Shown piece after piece: positions 45,230 to 54,709 of a DNA stretch of 64,000 nucleotides. The notes below the pieces were generated by a model, which was not told the origin of the DNA, searched no databases, and saw only the letters and a list, made by a program, of their open reading frames with translations. This DNA comes from Pirellulales bacterium (GTDB lineage Bacteria; Planctomycetota; Planctomycetia; Pirellulales; Lacipirellulaceae). The translations under genes and the position numbers were made by a program. The stretch is from assembly GCA_028279215.1 (NCBI GenBank), contig JANQOF010000063.1:1-64000 (forward strand). The letters are read 5' to 3'. Position 1 is the stretch's first letter, and each line of letters begins with the position of its first letter.

Positions 45230-46771
45230 ATGTTCGACGCGACGCAATCGACTCTACGCATATCCGATGTTCTTCAGGTGCTGCATAGGCAAAGAAAGAA
45301 GATCGCGTGGTTTTCTGGAACGGTGCTTGCGGTCACCGTGGCGGTGATTGTGTTTTGGCCTCGCACTTACGAATCCGAAGCGAAGTTGTTCGTCCGACTC
45401 GGTCGTGAAAACGTCACTCTGGATCCTACCGCCACCACCGGGCAAGTCGTCAGTATTCAGTCCTCGCGCGAGTTGGAAATGCAGTCGGTAATCGAGCTGC
45501 TAGAAAGCCGTTTTGTGGCCGCGGGCGTGGTTGAGCAGATTGGTGCCGAAACGATTCTGGAATCGGGTGCCGGCAGCGGAATGTCGAACGTGATTGGTGG
45601 CGCCGTCGGAACCGCGTTTGGCTTATTCGATTTCGACGGCGAACCGGATGAGAACAAGGTGAAGGAGGCGGCGATTGATAGCGTCATGGGCGCGCTCCAC
45701 GCCACTTCGCCGAACCGCTCCGCGGTTGTCAACATCACCTGCCAGGCAACAAATCCAGAGTTCGCTCAGGTCCTCACGTCGACGATCGTCGACGTGTACC
45801 GCAATGAACATAGCCGACTAAATCGCACTGCGCGTTCCGATGAGTTCTTCGAGCAGCAGACGAAGTTGATCGACAATCAACTTCAAAAAACCGCCGGAGA
45901 ACTGCGAGACGCTAAGAACGAAAGGGGCATCGGTTCGGTGGAAAGCCACCTCATCTTCCTAGAATCGCAGAAGTCGGAAGTGGAGCAGGAACGCCTCCGC
46001 AACGCACGCCTCTTGTCCGAAGCAAAGGCCCGCCGTCAGGCGTTACAAGCGTCACTCAAGAGTTTGGACCCGGAGCAACTCACCGCTCGCACCGAAGGCT
46101 TACCGAATGGCGCCGCCGACGACATGCGTCAGCAACTCTACACTTTGGAAATCAAGGAGCGAGAGCTTCTCTCGTTGTATCCGGAAACTCATCCGCTTGT
46201 AGTTGCCGTCCGCAGGCAAGTCGAAAACGTTAGAGAGATCTATTCAGGCGAAGCTGGAACCCGCAGCCAAAGCACCTTCTCGGCCAACCCAACCTATACC
46301 GCATTAGATTTACAAGCTTCCCAAAACGCGGTGGACATTGACGCCTTTGAAGCCCTCAACCAGTCGCTGAACACGCAGTACGATGCAATTGTCAGCGATC
46401 TAAAGGAACTCAACGACTACTCGGTGCGGCTCAAGGACCTGGAGCTGAAGAGGGAGCTTCTAGAACAAAGTTACCGGACGTACGCCGAGAATCTGGAACA
46501 AGCTCGCATCGGTGCCGAGCTTGAGTCGGAGCAGATTACTAACGTCAACGTCGCCCAAGAAGCGCCGCTGGTGGTCGTTCCAGCAAGTCCCAACAAGAGA
46601 CTCACGGCATGCTTGGGACTGCTGATCGCTGTGTTTGGGGGAGTGGCAGTGGGTCTATTTGCCGAGCAACTTGAGCAGCGACTAAGATCGCCGGCGCAAG
46701 TCGAAGCCGCATTGGGCGTCCCCGTACTGGCAACGATTCCACGTGCCACTCGCGAGCGCGCGGGAGTCTAG
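45230..46771 (+). CDS. Wzz-type polysaccharide chain-length/co-polymerase protein
   Basis: First gene of the EPS locus. ATG 45230 (MFDATQSTLRISDVLQVLHR) preferred to a GTG at 45215; 513 aa. A first membrane helix (~26-43: IAWFSGTVLAVTVAVIVFW) is followed by a long periplasmic coiled-coil region (~200-430, e.g. LDNQLQKTAGELRDAKNERG-like heptads), then a Pro-rich turn (VVVPASPNKR) and a second helix (LTACLGLLIAVFGGVAVGLF). No C-terminal kinase domain is fused; the next gene encodes an ATPase. Sets chain length with the polymerase. Confidence 0.9.
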   Translation: MFDATQSTLRISDVLQVLHRQRKKIAWFSGTVLAVTVAVIVFWPRTYESEAKLFVRLGRENVTLDPTATTGQVVSIQSSRELEMQSVIELLESRFVAAGVVEQIGAETILESGAGSGMSNVIGGAVGTAFGLFDFDGEPDENKVKEAAIDSVMGALHATSPNRSAVVNITCQATNPEFAQVLTSTIVDVYRNEHSRLNRTARSDEFFEQQTKLIDNQLQKTAGELRDAKNERGIGSVESHLIFLESQKSEVEQERLRNARLLSEAKARRQALQASLKSLDPEQLTARTEGLPNGAADDMRQQLYTLEIKERELLSLYPETHPLVVAVRRQVENVREIYSGEAGTRSQSTFSANPTYTALDLQASQNAVDIDAFEALNQSLNTQYDAIVSDLKELNDYSVRLKDLELKRELLEQSYRTYAENLEQARIGAELESEQITNVNVAQEAPLVVVPASPNKRLTACLGLLIAVFGGVAVGLFAEQLEQRLRSPAQVEAALGVPVLATIPRATRERAGV

Positions 46772-46788
46772 CAACAAGGGATAGCCGC

Positions 46789-47508
46789 ATGAATGCCGCG
46801 TACAGCACGTCGGACGCTGGTGGTACGGGGGAACTGCCTTCAAGCAGCTCGTATTTCTCAGCCCTTGCTCGCTATCTGCAATCGCAGGTAGGAACCGACG
46901 ATCGTGAATCGCTTCGCACCATTGGTGTGATCAGTTGCACCGCGGGCGAGGGCGTGACGACGGTCGCAACCAACCTCGCCATCGCGGCCGCAGGCGACCA
47001 CTTCGGTCCAGTATTGCTGGTGGACGCAAATCTCCAGCAACCCGACATAGCGACCCTATTCGGCGTCGATTCGCACCTTGGTTTGGCAAACGTATTGAAC
47101 CGTGATCGCGCCGCTATGGAGGTTCTCAAATCGTCACCTGTTGAGAACCTCTCGCTCATGTTGGCTGGCGAATATGACAGCGAACACAGTGCACTCGTCG
47201 ACGCGCAGGTTGCCCAAGATCTATTTGAAGTGCTTGCAGACGTCTTCAAGCTCACGATTGTCGACCTCCCGCCCTTAAGCCAGTCGAGCATCAGCGGAGT
47301 GCTTGTCGCACAACTCGAAGGGATATTAGTGGTCGTCGAAGAGGGGTGCGTGGAGGAGCCCGCCGCACGTGAGATTCGCCAGCAGCTCTTGGAAGTGGGT
47401 GCGCATCTACTTGGGGTCGTGTACAACAAGGCCACCCGAGTAGCTTCCACGATACCAGGCAGTTCCCCGAGCGACGGTTTCCGCCGAGACTTCGCTTCTA
47501 ACAGCTAA
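46789..47508 (+). CDS. BY-kinase/CpsD-like ATPase with degenerate Walker A
   Basis: 239 aa. It resembles the cytoplasmic domain of capsule tyrosine kinases (CpsD/Wzc): Walker A region SCTAGEGVTTVATNLA (residues 49-64), Walker A' VLLVDANLQQPDI (D79) and Walker B LTIVDLPPLS. The invariant Walker A Lys is Val56 here (GEGVTT instead of GEGKST), and there is no C-terminal Tyr cluster. It may be a regulatory pseudo-kinase that contacts Wzz. It starts 18 bp after the wzz stop, ATG 46789. Confidence 0.82.
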   Translation: MNAAYSTSDAGGTGELPSSSSYFSALARYLQSQVGTDDRESLRTIGVISCTAGEGVTTVATNLAIAAAGDHFGPVLLVDANLQQPDIATLFGVDSHLGLANVLNRDRAAMEVLKSSPVENLSLMLAGEYDSEHSALVDAQVAQDLFEVLADVFKLTIVDLPPLSQSSISGVLVAQLEGILVVVEEGCVEEPAAREIRQQLLEVGAHLLGVVYNKATRVASTIPGSSPSDGFRRDFASNS

Positions 47509-47522
47509 TTTCGAGAACTGCC

Positions 47523-48587
47523 GTGATTCAGTCATTGACCCAGTTATTTCGACGACCGCCAACAGACCAATGCACGCCGCCCACTGTCGAAGATTTTAGA
47601 ATCGTACTGGGACGGGAACGCGACCGATCGGACCGCACTCAAGCTCCGGTGTCGCTAGTGTCGTTGGATTACAACCAATCGCCGGAAGTCAAACACTTGA
47701 TGCCCACAACCGTCGCGTTTCTTCGCGGGCGCCTGCGATCGACCGACGATTTTGGCCTGCTCGACACGAATCGGCTCGGAATCGTATTGCCAGCGACTGA
47801 TTCTATGGGCGCGTGGACCGTGGCATTAGACGTATGCGGCGCAATTGAGTGCTTACCGCGGCAACTGAACTGCGAGGTGTTTGAGTATCCAGATCCAAGT
47901 GACTTCGATGGCGACTCGATCGACAATCTAGACATGAACGACGGGATCCCGAGCCCCTCACGACCACTGGCCGAACTCTTTTGCAGACCGATGCCTCTTT
48001 GGAAACGTGGCGTCGATGTGTTTGGCGCGGGGATCGGTTTGTTGCTATGCGGTCCGCTTTTCTGTCTGGTCGCGATTGCGATTAAGGCGACGTCCAAGGG
48101 ACCTGTGTTCTTCCGCCAGACGCGGAGCGGATTGGGCCGTAAGCCATTCATAATGTACAAGTTTCGGACAATGGTCGTGGATGCCGAGCAACGGCAAGCT
48201 GCTCTGCGAGACGACAGCGACCAAGACGGCCCGGCCTTCAAGCTACAAAACGACCCACGAATCACGAGTATCGGGCACTTGCTGCGTAAGACCAGCATCG
48301 ACGAATTGCCCCAACTGTGGAATGTGCTTTGCGGGCAAATGTCGCTGGTCGGACCGCGACCGCTGCCATGCTCCGAAACCGACGCCTGCGAATCGTGGCA
48401 CCATCGCAGGCTCGACACCACGCCCGGACTCACCTGTATTTGGCAGGTATCGCGTCACTCGTTCATACATTTCGACGACTGGATGCGGATGGACGTTCGC
48501 TATGTTCGTTCACAAACCCCAGTGAACGACGCAAAGCTGTTGGCGCGAACCATTCCGGCCGTCGTCATGCGACGTGGGGCCCACTAA
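47523..48587 (+). CDS. Phosphoglycosyl transferase (bacterial sugar transferase) with N-terminal GGDEF-like domain
   Basis: Starts repeat-unit assembly by placing a sugar-phosphate on undecaprenyl phosphate. GTG 47523, 354 aa. The C-terminal half (~155-354) has PLWKRGVDVFGAGIGLLLCG (membrane anchor), FFRQTRSGLG, YKFRTMVVDAE and DELPQLWNVLCGQMSLVGPR, the hallmarks of PF02397. Residues ~20-130 look like a degenerate GGDEF domain: VSLVSLDYNQSPE, LRSTDDFGLLDTNRLGIVLP and DSMGAWTVALDVC, without the GG(D/E)EF active motif. It could sense or bind a nucleotide. Confidence 0.9.
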   Translation: MIQSLTQLFRRPPTDQCTPPTVEDFRIVLGRERDRSDRTQAPVSLVSLDYNQSPEVKHLMPTTVAFLRGRLRSTDDFGLLDTNRLGIVLPATDSMGAWTVALDVCGAIECLPRQLNCEVFEYPDPSDFDGDSIDNLDMNDGIPSPSRPLAELFCRPMPLWKRGVDVFGAGIGLLLCGPLFCLVAIAIKATSKGPVFFRQTRSGLGRKPFIMYKFRTMVVDAEQRQAALRDDSDQDGPAFKLQNDPRITSIGHLLRKTSIDELPQLWNVLCGQMSLVGPRPLPCSETDACESWHHRRLDTTPGLTCIWQVSRHSFIHFDDWMRMDVRYVRSQTPVNDAKLLARTIPAVVMRRGAH

Positions 48588-48643
48588 CGAAGGCGTTCTA
48601 CGCCGCCCAAAATGATCACTTGAGAACTATCGACTAGCCAAGC

Positions 48644-50119
48644 ATGGCGGATGATATTGCAACGCGGACACCAGACCACTCCGCATCGAACGAACACTTG
48701 AACAGTGATTCTGACGGTTCGCCGGACTCGCGCGCCGCGAGGCGGCGCGTGGGCATGAAGGTCGGCGGGCTGGCGATCCTAGAGCAGGGCACCAAGGGGG
48801 TCACTAATCTGGCGTCGATTGCCACCATTGGGCGATGGTGTGGGACGGACGATTTGGGCGTGTTCGCACTGGGACTAACGATCGTTTTCCTGGCACAGTC
48901 AATCCAAGAAGCACTCATCACAACTCCGTTTACTCTGTTCAACATCCGCTATAGCGACGCCCGCAAGAGGTCGTATCGCGGAACTTGTCTGCTTTGCCAC
49001 CTCGCGCTAGCTGGAACGGCTATGCTGTCGCTCCTTGCGGGCGGAGTTGTCCTCTACTGCGTCGCAGCGCCGGAATGGCTAGTAACCATCGTCTTGTCAA
49101 CCGCATTCGTAGTGCCTGCCTGGCTACTTCGCGAATTGGTGCGCCGGTTTGCCCTTGCCGAGTTCGACCTTCGTGCAGCCCTTACCATCAGTGTACTGGT
49201 CGCCGTCGTGCAACTGACACTTTTGGTGACGATTTTGTGTTCGGGTTACCTCTCAGTTGCGACTGCGTTTCTTTCGGTGTTCATCGGTAATGGACTGGTG
49301 TCTGCAGCGTGGCTCTGGTGGCAGCGAAGTTCGATCACCATCTCCGCGAGTGACTTCTGGCCCGCGGTGCAGCAGAACTGGGAGCAGGGAAAATGGCTGC
49401 TATCCGCTCAAGGCGTCGCATCGATTAGCCGGAATGCCGTTCCGTGGATTGTCGTTGGCCAGTTGGGTACTGGAGCGACTGGTGTGTTCGCAGCTTGCGA
49501 CGCCGTACTGCGTTTCGCAAACCCCGTCATTACCGCCTTGACTAATGTCTTTACTCCTGGTGTGGCTCACGCGTTCGCCGAGGGAGGGCGAGAGCGAGTG
49601 CGCGCGTTTGTTGGTCGCATGACGTTGATGCTGGTCGCGATTATGTCTGTATTCTGCTTGATAGTCACCGTGTGCGGCGACTGGCTCTTGCTCGTTGTGC
49701 TGAGTGAGCAGATTCCTGGAGCCGCGCAAACGCTCACAATACTCACGCTGGCCATGGCGACCGCTCGATTGGCGCTGGGACCGTTGCACGGTCTGATGGC
49801 GCTGGAACGTGCGGACGTCTGCGTACGAGCGGATGCGTTGGAATGTATCGTCACACTCACCATGGCGCTACTGCTCATTGGAACGTGGGGAATCACCGGA
49901 GTCGCCGTTGCGGTGCTTTGCGGTGGAGTTACCCTGTCGTTCGCGATGACCTGGGCCTACCTGGAAGTCGATACAAACCTCTCCAAAGGGTCGAACGCTA
50001 CGGGGCGACCTCAAGGTGGTAGCCAAGACGGAGCACAGCGACCGACGACGAGCACCATCGTACCGTGTATGCCAGATCTGGCTGGTAACTGCGCGGTGGA
50101 AACCGACGTGGCGAGCTGA
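48644..50119 (+). CDS. Wzx-like lipopolysaccharide/oligosaccharide flippase
   Basis: Polytopic membrane protein of 491 aa (MOP/MATE superfamily) that moves the lipid-linked repeat unit to the periplasm. About twelve hydrophobic helices are visible, starting VGMKVGGLAILEQGTKGVTN at ~38. VVGQLGTGATGVFAACDAVL and NPVITALTNVFTPGVAHAFA resemble the Wzx helix pairs. The first ~35 residues are polar and the last ~45 a Gly/Thr/Pro tail. Located between the transferase and the polymerase, as in Wzx/Wzy-type loci. ATG 48644. Confidence 0.83.
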   Translation: MADDIATRTPDHSASNEHLNSDSDGSPDSRAARRRVGMKVGGLAILEQGTKGVTNLASIATIGRWCGTDDLGVFALGLTIVFLAQSIQEALITTPFTLFNIRYSDARKRSYRGTCLLCHLALAGTAMLSLLAGGVVLYCVAAPEWLVTIVLSTAFVVPAWLLRELVRRFALAEFDLRAALTISVLVAVVQLTLLVTILCSGYLSVATAFLSVFIGNGLVSAAWLWWQRSSITISASDFWPAVQQNWEQGKWLLSAQGVASISRNAVPWIVVGQLGTGATGVFAACDAVLRFANPVITALTNVFTPGVAHAFAEGGRERVRAFVGRMTLMLVAIMSVFCLIVTVCGDWLLLVVLSEQIPGAAQTLTILTLAMATARLALGPLHGLMALERADVCVRADALECIVTLTMALLLIGTWGITGVAVAVLCGGVTLSFAMTWAYLEVDTNLSKGSNATGRPQGGSQDGAQRPTTSTIVPCMPDLAGNCAVETDVAS

Positions 50120-50171
50120 CACGACACACAATCAGTCGTACGGACCACACCGATACTAACTACCAACGAAC

Positions 50172-51518
50172 ATGATACAGGCCTCTGCTGCACCGTACCC
50201 GACCACTGCCCACGAGCCAAGAATCTGGCTCGATTGGCTGGTGCCGGCATTGGTGATCGCATATCTGACCATGAGCCGCACTTTTGCCCACATTGGCATT
50301 GGTCCGCTTTACGTGGGAGAAATCGCTTTGGGGGCAATACTCATCGCGGCGCCGCAGGCAATCGTTCGTCCCTGGCTGCAGGCGTGTGCCCGTCGCTCTC
50401 CCTTCAGCAACGTTGCGTTGTGGATGTACGTGTTCATTGCGTATGGCGCCATCCAAGCCGTGCGCGGCGTGATGAATGGCTATAACCCAATGATTGCGCT
50501 GCAGAACTTGGTTTTCCACGTCTATCCGCTCTTCTTCTTCGTCGGCGTCTGGGTAGGTGTTCGGCATCCAAACATGTTGCCCAAGCTGATCCGCGTGCTG
50601 GCGTGGATCCATGGAGTTTACGGTTTGCTCTTTGTCTGCTTGCTCTCGCCGATGGGACTTGGTGAGCTATCCGAGGGTGAAGATCCCGTAATGGGTTACA
50701 TCGGCTGGTTCGGGAATCCATCTGGCGCGGCACTCGTGCTACTGGGTCTGCTATGCTTCGAACGCAACCTAACGCGAGTCTGGATCCCACTCTTACTAAA
50801 CGTATTTGTACTCATCGCCATGATGGTGCGAGCGTCGTGGATTGGCTTCGCCTTGGCGGTGTCCACATGGGCGATTCTCTCGGGCCGAACAATGCAGGCG
50901 TTCAAGATCGCCACGTTGGTTGCCGTAGTGCTGCTCATTGGTTGCGCTCTTGATGTACGACTGCCTGGGCCTCAAGGGGGTGAGAAGTATATTGCGGCTC
51001 GTGAAGTCGTCGGACGGATTGTGGCCATTGTGAATCCCGAACTTGCCGCAGACTTCACTGAGAATGCAGCATTTCACGCGGGAACGCTGGACTGGCGAAC
51101 CACTTGGTGGACCAGCATTGTGGACAACGTCCACGAGCGTTCCGACTGGACTTGGTTTGGCCCAGGCTATGGTTACCCAATTTGGGACTTGCCACCGGTC
51201 GCCGAACAGATGAAAGGCCGGGCGATGCGTACTCCCCACAATATCTTCGTCCATTGCCTTGGTTACACAGGTTGGGTCGGAGTAATGGTATTCGTTGTAT
51301 TCCTGCTAGCCCTGTTTGTATTGATGTGGACAGTCTATCAGCAGACCGGTCAACCATTTGGCATCTGCTACCTCGTACTGATCCTTTTTTGGGCCACGTT
51401 TGACGATATCCTGGAGGCTCCTTATCGCGCCATTCCCTTCTACCTTCTCCTCGGGCTCGCCGCGGCACCGATCAAGAACTTGATGGACTCGCGTCGTGAA
51501 CAACAGGAGCATCCATGA
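50172..51518 (+). CDS. O-antigen polymerase/ligase-like membrane protein (Wzy/WaaL family)
   Basis: 448 aa with about ten hydrophobic helices. A large periplasmic loop (~265-355) ends with MRTPHNIFVHCLGYTGWVGV, the PHN-x-x-h motif of the Wzy_C/O-antigen ligase family (PF04932). RASWIGFALAVSTWAIL is another family string. In this setting the polymerase role is likelier than ligase. The stop overlaps the next start in ATGA (51515-51518), so translation is coupled. ATG 50172. Confidence 0.85.
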   Translation: MIQASAAPYPTTAHEPRIWLDWLVPALVIAYLTMSRTFAHIGIGPLYVGEIALGAILIAAPQAIVRPWLQACARRSPFSNVALWMYVFIAYGAIQAVRGVMNGYNPMIALQNLVFHVYPLFFFVGVWVGVRHPNMLPKLIRVLAWIHGVYGLLFVCLLSPMGLGELSEGEDPVMGYIGWFGNPSGAALVLLGLLCFERNLTRVWIPLLLNVFVLIAMMVRASWIGFALAVSTWAILSGRTMQAFKIATLVAVVLLIGCALDVRLPGPQGGEKYIAAREVVGRIVAIVNPELAADFTENAAFHAGTLDWRTTWWTSIVDNVHERSDWTWFGPGYGYPIWDLPPVAEQMKGRAMRTPHNIFVHCLGYTGWVGVMVFVVFLLALFVLMWTVYQQTGQPFGICYLVLILFWATFDDILEAPYRAIPFYLLLGLAAAPIKNLMDSRREQQEHP

Positions 51519-52555
51519 ACGAAACATCCGGAAATCACACACCGGCAGTAAGCATCGGCATGCCCGTTTACAACGGCGAGAACTACATTCAGCAAGCGGT
51601 GGATTCGCTGCTTGCGCAGACGTTCACCGACTTCGAACTCATCATCTCCGATAATCACTCCACCGACGATACCGAAGAACTTTGCCGCGCTTACGCGGCG
51701 CGGGATCATCGTGTGCGATACCATCGCGCGGATAAGAACCTGGGACTGGCGAGGAACTTCAACCGGTGCGTCGAGTTGGCTCGTGGGGAGTGGTTTACCT
51801 GGAAGTGCCACGATGACGTGTGCGCACCGACTTGGCTTGAGCGATGCGTCGAGACTTTCGGCAACGACGACGAATTGGTGTGGGTCCATTCGCGATGCCG
51901 ATACATCGACGAGCGCGGCGATCTAATTGCCGGTCCGGATGGTCCGGTGGAAATGAGTTATCTCCCTGCCGAGGCCGAACGAGCAACGTCAGGTAGGTCG
52001 GTTGTATCGCGATCGGCTAGCACGCCTACCCGGCGATTTCGGTCGGTGCTCTCAACGAGCGATACCGGCGATTTCTTCGGCCTTTATCGAACGAAAGTGC
52101 TTCGCGAAACACGACTACACGCCCCCTACTATGGTGGCGATCAAGTGTTGATGGCGGAACTGAGTTTGCATGGAACCTACGCTGAAGTACCCGATCCGCT
52201 ATTCTTTCAGCGCCGACACTCCTCGCAATCGCAATGGACGCGAACTGCTCGCAAGCAATACGAGCTTACCGCGGGGCGCCCCGCTCCTTGGCTACTGATG
52301 CCTCGGCGGATCAGCTGCGTCCTTGGGCGTGTTGGAGCTATATCTCGATCTCCCATTCGCTTGACGCAAAAGCTGCGGTGCTACGTGGCAGTCGTTAGCT
52401 TTGTGCTTCACGAAAAACGGTGGCGGCGAATGGCAGTCGATTGGTTGCGCGGAATGGGTTTCGGGTTTAGCGTTCCAGAGGACGTGATCGACCCACGGCG
52501 ACGTCCAAAAAAGGAAAGGTCCACATCCCGCCAACTCGCCCAAGTACCGGACTAG
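51515..52555 (+). CDS. Glycosyltransferase family 2
   Basis: GT-A fold inverting glycosyltransferase, 346 aa. VSIGMPVYNGENYIQQAVDS and LLAQTFTDFELIISDNHSTD are the nucleotide-sugar-binding start; the metal motif is CHDDVCAPTWLERCV (DD plus V). GDFFGLYRTKVLRETRLH and GGDQVLMAELSLHG follow in the acceptor half. The C-terminal ~80 residues are basic, likely membrane-associated. Donor unknown. It overlaps the polymerase gene by 4 nt. Confidence 0.93.
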   Translation: MNETSGNHTPAVSIGMPVYNGENYIQQAVDSLLAQTFTDFELIISDNHSTDDTEELCRAYAARDHRVRYHRADKNLGLARNFNRCVELARGEWFTWKCHDDVCAPTWLERCVETFGNDDELVWVHSRCRYIDERGDLIAGPDGPVEMSYLPAEAERATSGRSVVSRSASTPTRRFRSVLSTSDTGDFFGLYRTKVLRETRLHAPYYGGDQVLMAELSLHGTYAEVPDPLFFQRRHSSQSQWTRTARKQYELTAGRPAPWLLMPRRISCVLGRVGAISRSPIRLTQKLRCYVAVVSFVLHEKRWRRMAVDWLRGMGFGFSVPEDVIDPRRRPKKERSTSRQLAQVPD

Positions 52556-52624
52556 CGGCAAAGGCACGACGACGTCAGAGAGAATAAACCAGGCTAAACA
52601 GCATAGCAACAGCAATAGGGAAAA

Positions 52625-53503
52625 ATGACAACGACAGACGCAACGATTGAGTGGCCCGCAAAGTACGACGTGCTCGGTGTTGGCGTTTCCGCGACCACCT
52701 ATGAGCAGGCAACAGATTTGATCGTCCAATCCGCCAAGACGCAACAATCCAGCGTCACTTCTTTACATGCGGTCCACGCCATCGTGACGACGTGCCTGGA
52801 ACCGGACCTGAAGCGAGAGGTAAGCAACTTCGACATCGTCGCTCCCGACGGCCAACCGGTGCGGTGGGCACTCAACTTGCTATACGGCGTGGACCTTCCG
52901 GATCGTGTCTACGGCCCTGAATTGACTCTCCGCCTGTGCGAACGCGCGAGTCGCGAAGGCGTATCGATTTACCTTTACGGCAGCACGCCAGATGTGCTTG
53001 AAGAGTTGGAAACCAACCTGTGCAACCGCTATCCGGGCCTACGCATCGCCGGTTCCGAGTCGCCACCGTTTCGAGCGCTCACGGCAGAGGAAAGCGAAGA
53101 GGTGGTTCAACGTATCAACAATAGCGGTGCTGGCATCGTGTTTGTTGGCTTGGGCTGTCCCAAGCAGGACTACTTCGCCGCCCGATACCGCGATCGAATC
53201 CACGCCGCACTGGTCTGTGTCGGTGCCGCATTCGACTTTCACGCAGGAACAAAACGAATCGCACCCTCATGGATGCAGAATCGGGGCCTGGAATGGCTCT
53301 TCCGCTTGTGCGAGGAACCCAAGCGATTGTGGCGTCGCTATCTATTTACAAACTCTATCTTCGTACAGCGGTTGTTTCGCCAATGGCTCTACAAGAAGAG
53401 GCAACGACTTGACGACGCCACGGAACCCACCCACCTTCCTATGGATAACATCGCCGAAGCACCTGTCGCAAAACCTGAGCCGGCAACCGCTATGGCCGAC
53501 TGA
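52625..53503 (+). CDS. WecG/TagA/CpsF-family glycosyltransferase (GT26)
   Basis: 292 aa. The GT26 set is complete: VLGVGVSATTYEQATDLIVQ, SLHAVHAIVTTCLEP, FDIVAPDGQPVRWALNLLYG (catalytic Asp), VYGPELTLRLCERASREGVS, IVFVGLGCPKQDYFAARYRD and VCVGAAFDFHAGTKRIAPSW. In the family this adds a ManNAc- or related sugar to a lipid-linked acceptor. A C-terminal ~30-residue low-complexity tail follows. ATG 52625, about 70 bp after the GT2 gene. Confidence 0.93.
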   Translation: MTTTDATIEWPAKYDVLGVGVSATTYEQATDLIVQSAKTQQSSVTSLHAVHAIVTTCLEPDLKREVSNFDIVAPDGQPVRWALNLLYGVDLPDRVYGPELTLRLCERASREGVSIYLYGSTPDVLEELETNLCNRYPGLRIAGSESPPFRALTAEESEEVVQRINNSGAGIVFVGLGCPKQDYFAARYRDRIHAALVCVGAAFDFHAGTKRIAPSWMQNRGLEWLFRLCEEPKRLWRRYLFTNSIFVQRLFRQWLYKKRQRLDDATEPTHLPMDNIAEAPVAKPEPATAMAD

Positions 53504-53575
53504 TGGTTCCCAGGACGGTTGGCACCCTATTTCAAGAAGCGAACACTACCCAAAGGCACCTTTGAGCAGGACTGA

Positions 53576-54709
53576 ATGAACACACAGGCACTACCAGAAA
53601 TGACGGCCGAAGATGTCGTCGCTACCGACCTTGATTACATGCTGGACGCTTTGCAGCACGAGTTGACCCAAATGGCGGGGACCAGCGTTCTGATGACCGG
53701 CGGCGCGGGCTTTCTTGGTCACTACCTAATTCAGGTGATCCTGGCGTGGAACGATCGCGTCGACGCAACGCAGCAGATCGCACTGACCGTATTCGACAAC
53801 TACGCCCGTGGCGTGCCCGCATGGCTCGAGAATTTGCGTGACCATCCGCAATTGAAGCTCGAGAAGTACGATATCATCGAGCCTTTGCCGGAAAACATGC
53901 CCGACTTCCAGTACATCATTCACGCCGCCGGCATCGCCTCGCCACGCTACTACCGCGAACATCCTTTGGAAACGATGGATGCGAACATCTCGGGCCTCCG
54001 GTCGCTTCTCGAGTACGCTCGAAATCAAAAAGAAAATGGGAAGCCGTTCCACAGTTTCTTGTTCTTCTCCAGCAGCGAGATCTACGGCGACCCGGATGCA
54101 AGCCATATCCCAACCGCGGAGACCTATCGAGGCAACGTGTCGTGCACCGGCCCTCGTGCGTGCTACGACGAATCGAAACGCTATGGAGAAACACTGTGCG
54201 TGGTGTTCGCTCAGCAGTACAACGTGCCTGTTAAGGTAGCTCGCCCGTTCAATAACTACGGCCCGGGCCTGAAGATCAGCGACCGCCGCGTACTGCCCGA
54301 CTTTGCCCGCGATGTGCTGGCGGGCGAATCAATCGTGATGCTCTCCGACGGCGCGCCTAGCCGCACGTTCTGCTATGCCGCCGACGCGATTGTTGGTTAC
54401 TTGAAAGTACTCGTCCGCGGCGGTGCAGGCGAAGCGTACAACATCGGCATTGAGGAACCGGAAATCTCGATCGCCAACTTGGCCAAGCTCGTAGTACAAA
54501 CAGGCCGTGAACTATTTGACTACGAGGGCGAAGTGGTGTTCAAGAAGAGCGACGAGCGAGACTACTTGGTCGACAATCCCCAGCGTCGCTGTCCCAACAT
54601 CGACAAAGCGCGTCGCGAGTTGGATTACCACCCGTCGATTGGCCTGGAAGAAGGGGTCAAGCGGTCGTTGATTTGGTACAGCTCGAACTCCGAGGCGGAG
54701 GATTCCTGA
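53576..54709 (+). CDS. NAD-dependent SDR epimerase/dehydratase, UDP-glucuronate decarboxylase-like
   Basis: 377-aa extended SDR. The Rossmann motif is VLMTGGAGFLGHYL; SSSEIYGDP and YDESKRYGE (the active YxxxK) follow, with RPFNNYGPGLKISDRRVLPD typical of UXS/dTDP-glucose dehydratase relatives. Its closest feel is the UDP-glucuronic acid decarboxylase/epimerase group, which would use the UDP-glucuronate from the next gene, but substrate cannot be proved. The stop shares a base with the dehydrogenase start (TGATG). ATG 53576. Confidence 0.88.
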   Translation: MNTQALPEMTAEDVVATDLDYMLDALQHELTQMAGTSVLMTGGAGFLGHYLIQVILAWNDRVDATQQIALTVFDNYARGVPAWLENLRDHPQLKLEKYDIIEPLPENMPDFQYIIHAAGIASPRYYREHPLETMDANISGLRSLLEYARNQKENGKPFHSFLFFSSSEIYGDPDASHIPTAETYRGNVSCTGPRACYDESKRYGETLCVVFAQQYNVPVKVARPFNNYGPGLKISDRRVLPDFARDVLAGESIVMLSDGAPSRTFCYAADAIVGYLKVLVRGGAGEAYNIGIEEPEISIANLAKLVVQTGRELFDYEGEVVFKKSDERDYLVDNPQRRCPNIDKARRELDYHPSIGLEEGVKRSLIWYSSNSEAEDS

